Of a stretch of DNA of 64,000 nucleotides, positions 45,945 through 56,459 are shown piece by piece. A model generated the notes under the pieces. The model was not told where the DNA came from, ran no database searches, and saw only the letters and a program-made list of their open reading frames with translations. This stretch comes from DASXKD01 sp963762735 (GTDB lineage Bacteria > Actinomycetota > Actinomycetes > Streptosporangiales > Streptosporangiaceae): positions 28,762 to 92,761 of the forward strand of contig CAVXMG010000053.1 of the NCBI GenBank assembly GCA_963762735.1, written 5' to 3'. Position numbers and translations under genes: made by a program. Position 1 is the first letter of the stretch. The number at the start of each line of letters is the position of its first letter.

Positions 45945-46393
45945 TCAGGCTCGGCTCGCTGGCCGGGTACCCGTTCGAGGGGCCGCGGCTGCTCGCCGGG
46001 TGGACCCCGCCGGCCCGCCCGGCCGTGTTCGCGATCATGTACAAGCCCGAGCCCGACGCCAAGCCGGAACGGTACGCGGTCATCTACGCCGGCCACTCCG
46101 ACGACCTTGCCACCGAGCGGTTTCCGTTCTCCCACGCATGCGCAGCCTGCTGGGTGCGCCGGGCCGGTTCCCGCTGGAAGGTTTACATCTGCACGTACGA
46201 GGTGCCCGGCGACAGCGGGTCCCACCGGGAGCAGATCACCCGCGAGCTGATCGCGATCTACCGGCCCAATTGCAACAAGCAGCAATACGACCAGTCGTGG
46301 CGGGACGAATGGATCGGCGAGTACACCGCCCCTACCACGGGGCCAGTTGCCCGCCGGGGACCAGATGGCAGCGACCCGTCGTTAAGCAGCTAA
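45941..46393 (+). CDS. GIY-YIG-nuclease-like small protein
   Basis: 150 residues from GTG 45941. AVFAIMYKPEP, YAVIYAGHSDDLATERFPFSHACAACW and the end REQITRELIAIYRPNCNKQ follow the outline of small GIY-YIG-fold proteins (final RPxCN motif). The second catalytic Tyr reads IYAG rather than YIG. It is the last plus-strand gene of the run and is convergent with the membrane-protein cluster. Function is inferred only from the fold. Confidence 0.55.
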   Translation: MIRLGSLAGYPFEGPRLLAGWTPPARPAVFAIMYKPEPDAKPERYAVIYAGHSDDLATERFPFSHACAACWVRRAGSRWKVYICTYEVPGDSGSHREQITRELIAIYRPNCNKQQYDQSWRDEWIGEYTAPTTGPVARRGPDGSDPSLSS

Positions 46394-46446
46394 ATCCTTG
46401 TCCGGCGCGGGCGCAGGCCAGTGCGCCAGCCTGCGCCCGGGCCGGC

Positions 46447-46809
46447 CTAGGACCGTGGCGCGAAGCCGACCGCGTCGTGCAGCCGCGAGCGGCGCCGGCC
46501 GGACGCGGGCCGCGCGGGCTCCGGCTCGGCGGGCGGCTCGGGACGCGGGGTGACATCGGTGACGATCTCCTCGGCCATCCCGTACAGCAGCGGCAGCGCG
46601 CCGGCGACCACACCGCCGGTCTGGTTGATGTGCTCCACGGCCGGGCCGATGAGCTTGGCGTGGCCGACGATCTCCCGCACCGTGCCGGCGCACTCTTCCA
46701 GGTTCCCGGCGATCCTGGTGAGCAGCGAGCCCACCCAGAACAGGTAGAACGCCAGCCCCGCGATCAGCAGCAGGACGTCGATGACCGTGAAGACGACCAG
46801 GCCCGTCAC
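46447..46809 (-). CDS. Small single-TM protein 5 of the coxG cluster
   Basis: 120 residues. The N-terminal helix VVFTVIDVLLLIAGLAFYLFWVG is followed by a helical segment (LLTRIAGNLEECAGTVREIVGHA, AVEHINQTGGVVAGALPLLYGMAEEIV) and an Arg/Pro tail. It overlaps the preceding gene by 4 bases. Last of five in the minus-strand operon. Confidence 0.65.
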   Translation of the reverse strand: MTGLVVFTVIDVLLLIAGLAFYLFWVGSLLTRIAGNLEECAGTVREIVGHAKLIGPAVEHINQTGGVVAGALPLLYGMAEEIVTDVTPRPEPPAEPEPARPASGRRRSRLHDAVGFAPRS

Positions 46810-47105
46810 GATTTCACCTTCCCGAGCACGCGGCCGAGGAACAGATGGTGCTTGAGGCCCTCCGCGAGCACCAACTCCACGCCGTCGGCGACCTGCGGGA
46901 TCAGCGCGGCGTCCGCGGTGTTGGCCGCCGCGGCCTTGAGCGTGTCCCGCACCTGCACCACCCGGCCGTCGATTCGCCGCACCAGGTAGATCAGCAGGCT
47001 CAGCAGGGCCGCGACCGCGACCACCACGACGAGGCCGAGGATGTTGGCGGTCAGCCAGAGGTTGTGCTCGGTCGAGGACATGGCCAGGTCATGCATTGTC
47101 ATCAC
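46806..47105 (-). CDS. Small single-TM protein 4 of the coxG cluster
   Basis: Up to 99 residues; starts at 47105, 47096 or 47081 are all possible. One helix (LGLVVVVAVAALLSLLIYLV), then a charged amphipathic helix (RRIDGRVVQVRDTLKAAAANTADAALIPQVADGVELVLAEG). Overlaps gene 3 and gene 5. Confidence 0.62.
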   Translation of the reverse strand: MMTMHDLAMSSTEHNLWLTANILGLVVVVAVAALLSLLIYLVRRIDGRVVQVRDTLKAAAANTADAALIPQVADGVELVLAEGLKHHLFLGRVLGKVKS

Positions 47106-47373
47106 CCAGCCTCGCGCGGCCGCGCTGCAGGCCGCCGATGATGGTCACCGCGTACTCGATCGTGGTGCGCAGCGCTCCCAGCGGGGCGGTGTTGTGCACC
47201 GCCTGCTCCAGTGCTTCGTTGATCTTGGGGGCCTCGTTGCCGATCGCGCGGGCCAGCAGCAGGATCGGCACGACGAGCGCCACCACGACCAGGACGATCA
47301 CGATGCCGATCGTGTAGCCCACTACCCAGCCGGTGGTCGAGGTCCCGGCGGCGAGGACATGTCGTTCCATCAC
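47089..47373 (-). CDS. Small single-TM protein 3 of the coxG cluster
   Basis: 94 residues. One long helix (VVGYTIGIVIVLVVVALVVPILLLARAIG) and then an amphipathic segment (EAPKINEALEQAVHNTAPLGALRTTIEYAVTIIGGLQRGR). Twelve bases after gene 2. Confidence 0.63.
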   Translation of the reverse strand: MMERHVLAAGTSTTGWVVGYTIGIVIVLVVVALVVPILLLARAIGNEAPKINEALEQAVHNTAPLGALRTTIEYAVTIIGGLQRGRARLGDDNA

Positions 47374-47385
47374 GGCTCCTTATCC

Positions 47386-47613
47386 TCAGACCGTTTCGCA
47401 GAAGTCGCGTACCGGCTTCAGGCTCGCGTTGACCGAGGTGAGCCGGTCCGGCACGGTGCTGGTGAGCTGCGCGACCGCCTGCACGCCGCCGGTGGTCGCG
47501 ACGAGCGTCTTGCGGATCGCCCGCAGGTGGAAGATGACCCGGAGCAGGCCAAGCGCGGTGATCGCGATGATCAGCGCGGCGATGATCAGTGTTGCCCAGG
47601 CGGCTGCCGGCAT
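47386..47613 (-). CDS. Small single-TM protein 2 of the coxG cluster
   Basis: 75 residues. Helix LIIAALIIAITALGLLRVIFHL, then KTLVATTGGVQAVAQLTSTVPDRLTSVNASLKPV. Fourteen bases after gene 1, same strand. The helix-plus-amphipathic layout matches its neighbours. Confidence 0.63.
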   Translation of the reverse strand: MPAAAWATLIIAALIIAITALGLLRVIFHLRAIRKTLVATTGGVQAVAQLTSTVPDRLTSVNASLKPVRDFCETV

Positions 47614-47627
47614 GGCGAGTCTCCCTT

Positions 47628-47882
47628 TCAGCCGAGAAGCTTGGCGACGGAGCCCGCGTACCGGACCGCCCCGACGGATACCTGATTGACGGTGCTGTCG
47701 GTGATGGCCAGCCCGTCAGGGACGACGGTCAGCTCACCGACGAGTTCCACGCCGCCGGCGAGGATGTCGTCGGTCGCGCCGCGGATCCGCTCCACCGCGG
47801 CGAGCACGCGGTTGAGCAGGTAGATGACCACTGGAAGCACGACAAGCAACAGGACGGCGTTGCCGATCCACCACAAGACCAT
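47628..47882 (-). CDS. Small single-TM protein 1 of the coxG cluster
   Basis: 84 residues. Helix IGNAVLLLVVLPVVIYLLNRVL, then AVERIRGATDDILAGGVELVGELTVVPDGLAITDSTVNQV. Twelve bases after coxG. Together with genes 2-5 it forms a run of membrane proteins with the same outline but little sequence identity. Confidence 0.65.
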   Translation of the reverse strand: MVLWWIGNAVLLLVVLPVVIYLLNRVLAAVERIRGATDDILAGGVELVGELTVVPDGLAITDSTVNQVSVGAVRYAGSVAKLLG

Positions 47883-47894
47883 GGCTTGTTCTCC

Positions 47895-48479
47895 TCAGCT
47901 CGCTGCCTGGTAGGGGACAAAGAAGCGGCGGAACACCCGGCGCAGCGCCATCAGCGCGGCCTGCATGCCCAGCCTGAAGCCGCTCGCCGGGCTGGCGGCG
48001 GTGGCCGGGCCGGTGACCGCCTCACCGCGCTGCGCCCGGTCGATCCGGTCGGCGAGGTTGACCGCGAAGTCCCGCATGAGCACCGCGGTGACGTCGGAGA
48101 TCATCCCCCGCCCGTACTGCGCCGCGGCGCCGGACAGCTGCAGGTCCTGGGCGACGCTGACCTTGGTGCCGCGGCCGGCCGGAGCCAGCGTCGCGGTGAC
48201 CACCATGCTGGCCTGGCCGCGGCCCTTCTCCTCGGCGCCGGTCGCGTTCACCACGAGGCGCTTGGCCGCCTCGTCCCGCTCGGTGATGTCGGCCTTCCCG
48301 GCGAACTGGAGCCGGACCGGTCCCATCCGGACGGCCACCCGGCCCTCGTACTTGTCGCCGCCGAGGTCGTCGGTCAGCTCGGTGCCGGGCAGGCATGCGG
48401 CGACCTGGGGGATGTCGCCGAAGAACTGCCAGACCTTGTCGATGGGCGCCGCCACCTGGAACTCGTTCTTGATCAGCAT
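47895..48479 (-). CDS. coxG: CoxG, SRPBCC-domain protein of aerobic CO dehydrogenase
   Basis: 194 residues from ATG 48479. The SRPBCC/START-like hydrophobic-pocket domain (KNEFQVAAPIDKVWQFFGDIPQVAACLPGTELT to QYGRGMISDVTAVLMRDFAVNLADRI) is followed by a C-terminal tail ending in a hydrophobic/basic helix (ALMALRRVFRRFFVPYQ) likely to hold it at the membrane. CoxG has been linked to membrane attachment of the enzyme and, in mycobacteria, to quinone delivery. It overlaps the XdhC-YHS gene by 7 bases. Confidence 0.88.
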   Translation of the reverse strand: MLIKNEFQVAAPIDKVWQFFGDIPQVAACLPGTELTDDLGGDKYEGRVAVRMGPVRLQFAGKADITERDEAAKRLVVNATGAEEKGRGQASMVVTATLAPAGRGTKVSVAQDLQLSGAAAQYGRGMISDVTAVLMRDFAVNLADRIDRAQRGEAVTGPATAASPASGFRLGMQAALMALRRVFRRFFVPYQAAS

Positions 48480-49501
48480 CGGGTTTCCCTTGTCACGTAG
48501 GCGGCCGGATCCAGCTCGAACTTCCGGCGGCAGCCGGTGCAGCAGAAGTAGTAGGTCACGCCGTCGTGGGCCAGCGGGCGCCCGGCGGGCGTGGCGGCGA
48601 CGGTCATCCCGCACACCGGGTCGACGGCCTCGGCCGGTTCCGCGTGCCCGGCCGGGGCGTCAGGGGCGGACGTGCTCTCGGGGGCGGCTGCCGTGGTGCG
48701 CCTGGCGGGGGCCACCGGGGTTTTCCTGGCGGGGGCTGCCCCGGCCGCCCCCGCCAGGGCTCCGGATGCGCGGAGCTGCACCAGCTCCGCGAGTATCGCG
48801 ACGGCGATCTCCTGATGGGTGGTGTGGCCGAGGTCCAGGCCGGCCGGGACGTGCACCCGGTCGAGCTGGTCGGTGGGCAGGCCCCGGTCGGCGAGGTATC
48901 CGAGCACCGCGGCACCCCGGCGGCGGGAGCCGACCAGGCCGAGGTAGGCGGGGCGGGCGGCGACCGCGTGCTCGACGGCCTCCTCGTCGCCGTGCCCCTG
49001 GGTGGCCACGATGACCATCGACTGCTCGTGGACGCCGGCAGCGGTGAAGTCCTCGCCCGCGACCAGCTCGGTGCGCCAGTTCAGCGCCCGGGCCAGGTCG
49101 GCCAGGGTGTGCGCCATTGGCGAGCGGCCCACGATGACCAGGTGCGGCGCGGGCACCACCGGCTCGATGTAGACCTCGAGCGCGCCCTCGCTCTGGCAGG
49201 AGATGGGCACCACGGTGATGCCTTCGGGGATCGCCGCGCCGAACTGGTCCGGGCTGCCGAGCAGCAGCAGCCGGGGCGTGCTCTCGGCGATCACCCGCTG
49301 GGCCTCGCGGATCACCACCGGTTCCGCGCACGCCCCGCCGATCCAGCCGTGCAGTTCGCCCTCGGCCGTGATGATCGCACGGGCGCCCTGCTGGCTGGAC
49401 GACGGGCCCTGCCGCCAGACCACGGTGGCCAGCGCGAACGCCTGCCCGCGCCGTTCCAGCTCGCCGGCCTGCTTGAGGATCTCCCAGCCGTCCATGTCCA
49501 T
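48473..49501 (-). CDS. XdhC/CoxI-type Mo-cofactor factor fused to a C-terminal YHS domain
   Basis: The N-terminal two thirds are XdhC-like (GQAFALATVVWRQGPSSSQQGARAIITAEGELHGWIGGACAE; Rossmann part HLVIVGRSPMAHTLADLARAL; LGLVGSRRRGAAVLGYL), a family that binds or sulfurates molybdenum cofactor. After an Ala/Pro linker the last ~45 residues form a YHS domain (DPVCGMTV, YYFCCTGCRRKF), a metal-binding module known from copper ATPases and sensors. ATG 49501 follows GAGGGAGG. It lies between coxL and coxG. The fusion suggests a role in Mo-Cu site assembly. Confidence 0.85.
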   Translation of the reverse strand: MDMDGWEILKQAGELERRGQAFALATVVWRQGPSSSQQGARAIITAEGELHGWIGGACAEPVVIREAQRVIAESTPRLLLLGSPDQFGAAIPEGITVVPISCQSEGALEVYIEPVVPAPHLVIVGRSPMAHTLADLARALNWRTELVAGEDFTAAGVHEQSMVIVATQGHGDEEAVEHAVAARPAYLGLVGSRRRGAAVLGYLADRGLPTDQLDRVHVPAGLDLGHTTHQEIAVAILAELVQLRASGALAGAAGAAPARKTPVAPARRTTAAAPESTSAPDAPAGHAEPAEAVDPVCGMTVAATPAGRPLAHDGVTYYFCCTGCRRKFELDPAAYVTRETRC

Positions 49502-49526
49502 GCCTCCCTCGCGGGCGCCCTCCCGC

Positions 49527-51917
<2,391 letters not shown>

Positions 51918-51972
51918 TGCCCTCTCCCGTCTTCGTCAGCCGTCCTGCGGTCAGCCCTGATCGGCTCCCGGG

Positions 51973-52491
<519 letters not shown>

Positions 52492-52492
52492 C

Positions 52493-53413
52493 TCAGGCCG
52501 CCCTTTCCGCCTCTGGGCCCTCATCCGCGTGCCCGCCGGCCGCCTGCTCGACGGCTTGCGGTCCGGTGCGGGACAGGATGCGGACCACGAACGTGCGCAC
52601 CATGTGCCGCTTGTACTCCGCACTGCCGCGGTGGTCGGTTCGCGGCCGGGCCACCCCCGCGGCCAGATCGGCCGCCTGTTCGATGGTCTGCGCGGTGAGC
52701 GGCTGGCCGGTCAGCGCCTGGGCCGCCTCCGTGCACGCGATGGTGGACCCGCCGACCCCGGTCAGCGCGATTCCCGCCCTGGTCACGGCGCCATCGGTGG
52801 TTTCCACGGCGACCGCCACGCCGACCGTCGCGAAGTCGCCGACCCGCCGTTCCAGCTTCAGGTAACCGCCCGCGGCCGTGCCCCGGTGCGGCGGGACCAC
52901 GGCCTCGACGGCGATCTCGTCGAAGTCGAGCACGTTCTCGAACGGCCCGGTGACGAAGTCAGCCACAGGGATGGTCCGCCTGCCGCTCGGGCCCTGCGCC
53001 ACTATCGAGCCGCCCAGGGCGGTCATGACCGAGGCCCAGTCGCCCTGCGGATCGGCGTGGCAGAGCGAACCGACCAGGGTGCCCCGGTTACGCACGATCG
53101 GGTCGGCGATCAATGGCGCGGCCGCGGCCATGGTGGGCTGACTGCCCGGCAGCAGGGCCGAGCGCTCCAGGTCGACGTGCCGGCACAGGGCGCCGATCCG
53201 CAGCGTCCCGTCCGCGTCCTGGCGGTGGTAGTCCATGCCGCCGATGTTGTTGATGTCGACGAGCAGTTCCGGGGTGGCGAAGCGCAGCTTCATCAGCGGG
53301 ACGAGGCTCTGCCCCCCGGCCAGCACCTTGGCTTCGCCGCCGCCTTCCTGAAGCAGGCGAATCGCCTCGGCGAGCGAACTCGGTGCCTCGTAACGGAACC
53401 GAGACGGATACAT
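52493..53413 (-). CDS. coxM: Aerobic CO dehydrogenase medium FAD subunit (set 1)
   Basis: 306 residues. FAD-binding AKVLAGGQSLVPLMKLR and RNRGTLVGSLCHADPQGD are present, with the C-terminal CO-dehydrogenase flavoprotein domain (YLKLERRVGDFATVGVAV). ATG 53413 follows GGAGGATCT. First core gene of the operon; passes electrons from CoxS toward the membrane. Confidence 0.95.
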   Translation of the reverse strand: MYPSRFRYEAPSSLAEAIRLLQEGGGEAKVLAGGQSLVPLMKLRFATPELLVDINNIGGMDYHRQDADGTLRIGALCRHVDLERSALLPGSQPTMAAAAPLIADPIVRNRGTLVGSLCHADPQGDWASVMTALGGSIVAQGPSGRRTIPVADFVTGPFENVLDFDEIAVEAVVPPHRGTAAGGYLKLERRVGDFATVGVAVAVETTDGAVTRAGIALTGVGGSTIACTEAAQALTGQPLTAQTIEQAADLAAGVARPRTDHRGSAEYKRHMVRTFVVRILSRTGPQAVEQAAGGHADEGPEAERAA

Positions 53414-53474
53414 AGATCCTCCAATGTCCGCACCCGGGCGTCGTCCCGTCAAACGGGCACGCCCGGGATCAGGC

Positions 53475-53771
53475 TCAGGACTGGGCCGGTGGCGCCGCTT
53501 CGCTGTCTGACCGGGATCCGGGGCCAGCCCCGGGGGCGGGCCGCGACTCGGGGTCGGGCACGGCCACCGGAAGCGACTCGTAATCGGGGTCCGGCCGCGG
53601 CTCCTGGTGTGGCGGCCACGGCCCGGCCACCGGCTGACCGGCGATCTTGAGATAGTCCATCAGCTCGGGCCAGGCCCACACGGTCGGGCTCTTCCCGGTC
53701 TTCGGTGCGTGCTCGACCAACTCATACAGGCGTGGGTTGCCCTGGCTGTGCCCGTCAGACTCGATCCGCAT
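53475..53771 (-). CDS. Small hypothetical protein preceding coxM
   Basis: ATG 53771 gives 98 residues (open to 53819). Conserved-looking core IESDGHSQGNPRLYELVEHAPKTGKSPTVWAWPELMDYLKIAGQPVAGPW, then a Pro/Asp-rich tail. It lies 60 bases before coxM, so it probably begins the transcript. No known family. Confidence 0.55.
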   Translation of the reverse strand: MRIESDGHSQGNPRLYELVEHAPKTGKSPTVWAWPELMDYLKIAGQPVAGPWPPHQEPRPDPDYESLPVAVPDPESRPAPGAGPGSRSDSEAAPPAQS

Positions 53772-53869
53772 CGGCACCGCTCCTGGTATTGGACGGGGCT
53801 CCCCACGCGGCACCGTCACGGGTGATGTTCACATGATCCGCTGGGGCGGCCAGCCTCGCAACAGCCGAA

Positions 53870-53883
53870 TAAGCTCTTGCTTA
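53870..53883. promoter_or_regulatory. Small inverted repeat upstream of the coxM operon
   Basis: TAAGC-TCTT-GCTTA at 53870-53883, in the promoter region of the minus-strand cox operon. A dyad of this type could be a site for the nearby LysR regulator. Only the dyad is seen; binding is inference. Confidence 0.35.
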
Positions 53884-53940
53884 AGTGCCCTCTGACCTGG
53901 GCTTCCGTGATTCCTACCCAGCGGCCGGGCGGACTCCCCT

Positions 53941-53996
53941 CTTCATGATCATGACTTAGGTGGTGCTATAGGCCCCCCTAAGTCATGATCACGAAG
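53941..53996. repeat. 20-base inverted repeat between LysR and the coxM operon
   Basis: 53941-53960 and 53977-53996 are complementary at 19 of 20 positions (core ATGACTTAGG / CCTAAGTCAT) with a 16-base loop. It lies 34 bases beyond the LysR stop and about 170 bases upstream of the first minus-strand cox ORF. It could be the LysR terminator or an operator. Confidence 0.75.
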
Positions 53997-54030
53997 CCGG
54001 GAGGGTGGCAGGAGATGGCCGCGGGTGCGG

Positions 54031-54978
54031 TCAGCTCCAGATCGTCACGTAGACCGGGGGGCGGAACCTTGAGGGGGGAACGCCGGCCGTCGGGGACCGC
54101 ATCAGGTGCATGGCCTCCGGGGTGCTCAGGAAGCGCCGCAGCGCGCTGGCCGCGACGCTGCGGTGCTGGCGCTCAAGCACCGTGACGTACCAGGTGGCCT
54201 CCATCGGCACTCTGGGCAGTTCCACGAGCGACAGTTCGCCGCGGCGCACCTGCTGCGCGACCAGGTGCTCGACCGCGGGCGCGACCCCGGCCCCGTCGGC
54301 GGCGGCGGCCCAGGCGGCGGTCTGGTTGGGGAACACGCCGATGCTGTCCTCCGGGATCCCCAGCCGGGCCAGCAGTTGCCCGGTGTCGCTGCCCGGGTCG
54401 GTGCCGGAGGGGTCCACGAGCCAGCGCCACTGCCGGGGGCTGCCCCGCAGTGCGGCCTGCCCGGCGGTCACCACGATCATCCGGTACCGGAACATCGGCT
54501 CGGTCACCACGGCGAGCGCCGGATCGCCGGCCGGGCTGGAGCCGATCGCCACGTCGGTCAGCCGGTTGGCGACCAGCACGCCCATCTCCGCGGTCGCCGC
54601 GACCCCGGACGACACCTCGACCGGCCCCGCGTACCGCCGGGTGAACGCCTCCATCAGCGGGCTGAGCACGAACTCCGCGATGGCCGAGGTGGCCACCACC
54701 CGCAACTGTTCGGGCGCGCCCTGCGCCGCGCGCACCGCGGCGTGCGCCTCGGCGCCGAGCACCACGATCTGGGACGCCGAGGACAGCAGCCGGGAACCGC
54801 CCGCGGTCAGGGTCATCCCTGCCGGGCCGCGGCTCACCAACTGGTCCCCCAGGTGCTGCCGCAGGGCCGACAGGGCCTGCGACACCGCCGACTCGCTGAC
54901 GCCGAGCGCGTTCGCGGCGGCAGTCACCGAGCCGAGCCGGGCAACCAGCACAAACGCGTTGAGCTGAGTAAGCGTCAT
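54031..54978 (-). CDS. LysR-family transcriptional regulator between the two cox sets
   Basis: 315 residues. N-terminal winged helix-turn-helix (LTQLNAFVLVARLGSVTAAANALGVSESAVSQALSALR) and a C-terminal substrate-binding-type effector domain (VVATSAIAEFVLSPLMEAFTRRY). It diverges from the second cox operon, with the starts only ~65 bases apart, and points toward the first. The position strongly suggests control of CO dehydrogenase genes; the effector is unknown. Confidence 0.9.
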   Translation of the reverse strand: MTLTQLNAFVLVARLGSVTAAANALGVSESAVSQALSALRQHLGDQLVSRGPAGMTLTAGGSRLLSSASQIVVLGAEAHAAVRAAQGAPEQLRVVATSAIAEFVLSPLMEAFTRRYAGPVEVSSGVAATAEMGVLVANRLTDVAIGSSPAGDPALAVVTEPMFRYRMIVVTAGQAALRGSPRQWRWLVDPSGTDPGSDTGQLLARLGIPEDSIGVFPNQTAAWAAAADGAGVAPAVEHLVAQQVRRGELSLVELPRVPMEATWYVTVLERQHRSVAASALRRFLSTPEAMHLMRSPTAGVPPSRFRPPVYVTIWS

Positions 54979-55042
54979 GGCACTTCAATTATGGCCGCCT
55001 CATACACTCATCAGGCGAACCAAACTGTCGAGGGAGTTCCGG

Positions 55043-55918
55043 GTGCAGGTTCCGGCGCAGGTCGAGTACGAGAAAGCGGCCAGCGTCGAGCATGCCCTGG
55101 CCCTGCTCGCCAGGTACGGCCCCGAGGCCCGGGTGCTGGCCGGCGGGCATAGCCTGATCCCGATGATGAAGCTGCGCCTGGCGCAGCCGGAGACCCTCGT
55201 CGACATCAACGGGCTCAGCGAGCTTTCCTATGTCCGGGTCTCCGGCGGCGAACTTCAGATCGGCGCGCTCACCAGGCACGCGGAACTGCTCAGCTCCGCA
55301 CCGGCCGGAGAGCACTTCGCGATCCTGCACGACGCGGAGAAGGTCATCGCCGATCCCGTGGTGCGCAACTGGGGCACGATCGGCGGCTCGCTGTGCCAGG
55401 CGGACCCGTCGGAGGACCTGTCCGCGGCGTTCGCCGCCCTCAAGGCGATCATGACGATCTGCGGCCCGGAGGGCACCAGGACCGTGCCGGCCAGGGAGTT
55501 CCACACCGGGCCCTACGAGACCGTGGTGTCACCTGGCGAACTGCTCACCGAGATCAGGATCCCGATCAGGCCGGGCGGCGGCAGCGCGTACGAGAAGGTC
55601 GGGCGGCGGGTCGGCGACTGGCCGGTCGCCGCCGCGGGCGTGGCGCTCTGGCTCGCCGGTGACACGATCGCCGACGCCGGGATCGGGCTCACCGCCGTGG
55701 GAGCCAGGCATTTCGCGGCCGCCGAGGCCGAGGAGTTCCTGCGCGGGGCGAGCGCGACCGAGGAGAACTTCGCCCAGGCCGGGCAGCTCGCGGCCGAGCA
55801 CTGCCGGCCGGTGTCCGACCAGCGGGGCCCGGCCGCCTACAAGCGGCACCTGGCGGCCGAACTCACCGTGCGCGCGCTGCGCCGCGCGGCCGATCGCGTG
55901 CGGCACGAGGACGCCTGA
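55043..55918 (+). CDS. coxM: Aerobic CO dehydrogenase medium FAD subunit (set 2)
   Basis: 291 residues from GTG 55043, after AGGGAG. FAD motifs ARVLAGGHSLIPMMKLR and VRNWGTIGGSLCQADPSED are present. The ORF is open back to 54977, but that part overlaps the LysR promoter region. The ordering M-S-L matches form I operons. Confidence 0.94.
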   Translation: MQVPAQVEYEKAASVEHALALLARYGPEARVLAGGHSLIPMMKLRLAQPETLVDINGLSELSYVRVSGGELQIGALTRHAELLSSAPAGEHFAILHDAEKVIADPVVRNWGTIGGSLCQADPSEDLSAAFAALKAIMTICGPEGTRTVPAREFHTGPYETVVSPGELLTEIRIPIRPGGGSAYEKVGRRVGDWPVAAAGVALWLAGDTIADAGIGLTAVGARHFAAAEAEEFLRGASATEENFAQAGQLAAEHCRPVSDQRGPAAYKRHLAAELTVRALRRAADRVRHEDA

Positions 55919-55919
55919 C

Positions 55920-56459
55920 GTGCAGATCACCGTGACCGTCAACGACGCGGCGTTCACCCGCGAGATCGAGCCCCGGCTGCTGCTCATCCACTTCCTGCGC
56001 GACGATCTCGGGCTCACCGGTTCCCATTGGGGCTGCGATACCTCGAACTGCGGCGCCTGCGTGATCTGGCTGGACGAGACCCCGGTGAAGTCGTGCACCG
56101 TGCTCGCCGTCATGGCCGACGGGCACCAGGTGCGCACGGTGGAGGGGATGGGCATGCCCGGCCGGCTCGACCCGGTGCAGGAGGGGTTCGCCCGGTGCCA
56201 CGGGCTGCAGTGCGGGTTCTGCACCCCGGGCATGATGCTCACCGCCCGCTGGCTGCTCGACCACAATCCCGATCCGTCCCCGGAGGAGATCCGCGAGGCG
56301 CTGTCCGGCCAGGTCTGCCGGTGCACCGGCTACGAGAACATCGTCCGGTCGGTGCGGTGGGCGGCCCGGCACGAAGCCGCGGAGCGGGACGGCGATCAGG
56401 GTGGTACCGGTCCCGGCGAGACCGGCCACGGGCCCACGGCCACCGGGGTGACCGGATGA
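55920..56459 (+). CDS. coxS: Aerobic CO dehydrogenase small iron-sulfur subunit (set 2)
   Basis: 179 residues from GTG 55920, one base after the coxM stop. [2Fe-2S] motifs WGCDTSNCGACVIWLDETPVKSC, LQCGFCTPGMMLTARWLL and VCRCTGYENIV. A Gly/Thr-rich tail (DQGGTGPGETGHGPTATG) is extra compared with set 1. The stop overlaps the coxL ATG (ATGA). Confidence 0.95.
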   Translation: MQITVTVNDAAFTREIEPRLLLIHFLRDDLGLTGSHWGCDTSNCGACVIWLDETPVKSCTVLAVMADGHQVRTVEGMGMPGRLDPVQEGFARCHGLQCGFCTPGMMLTARWLLDHNPDPSPEEIREALSGQVCRCTGYENIVRSVRWAARHEAAERDGDQGGTGPGETGHGPTATGVTG

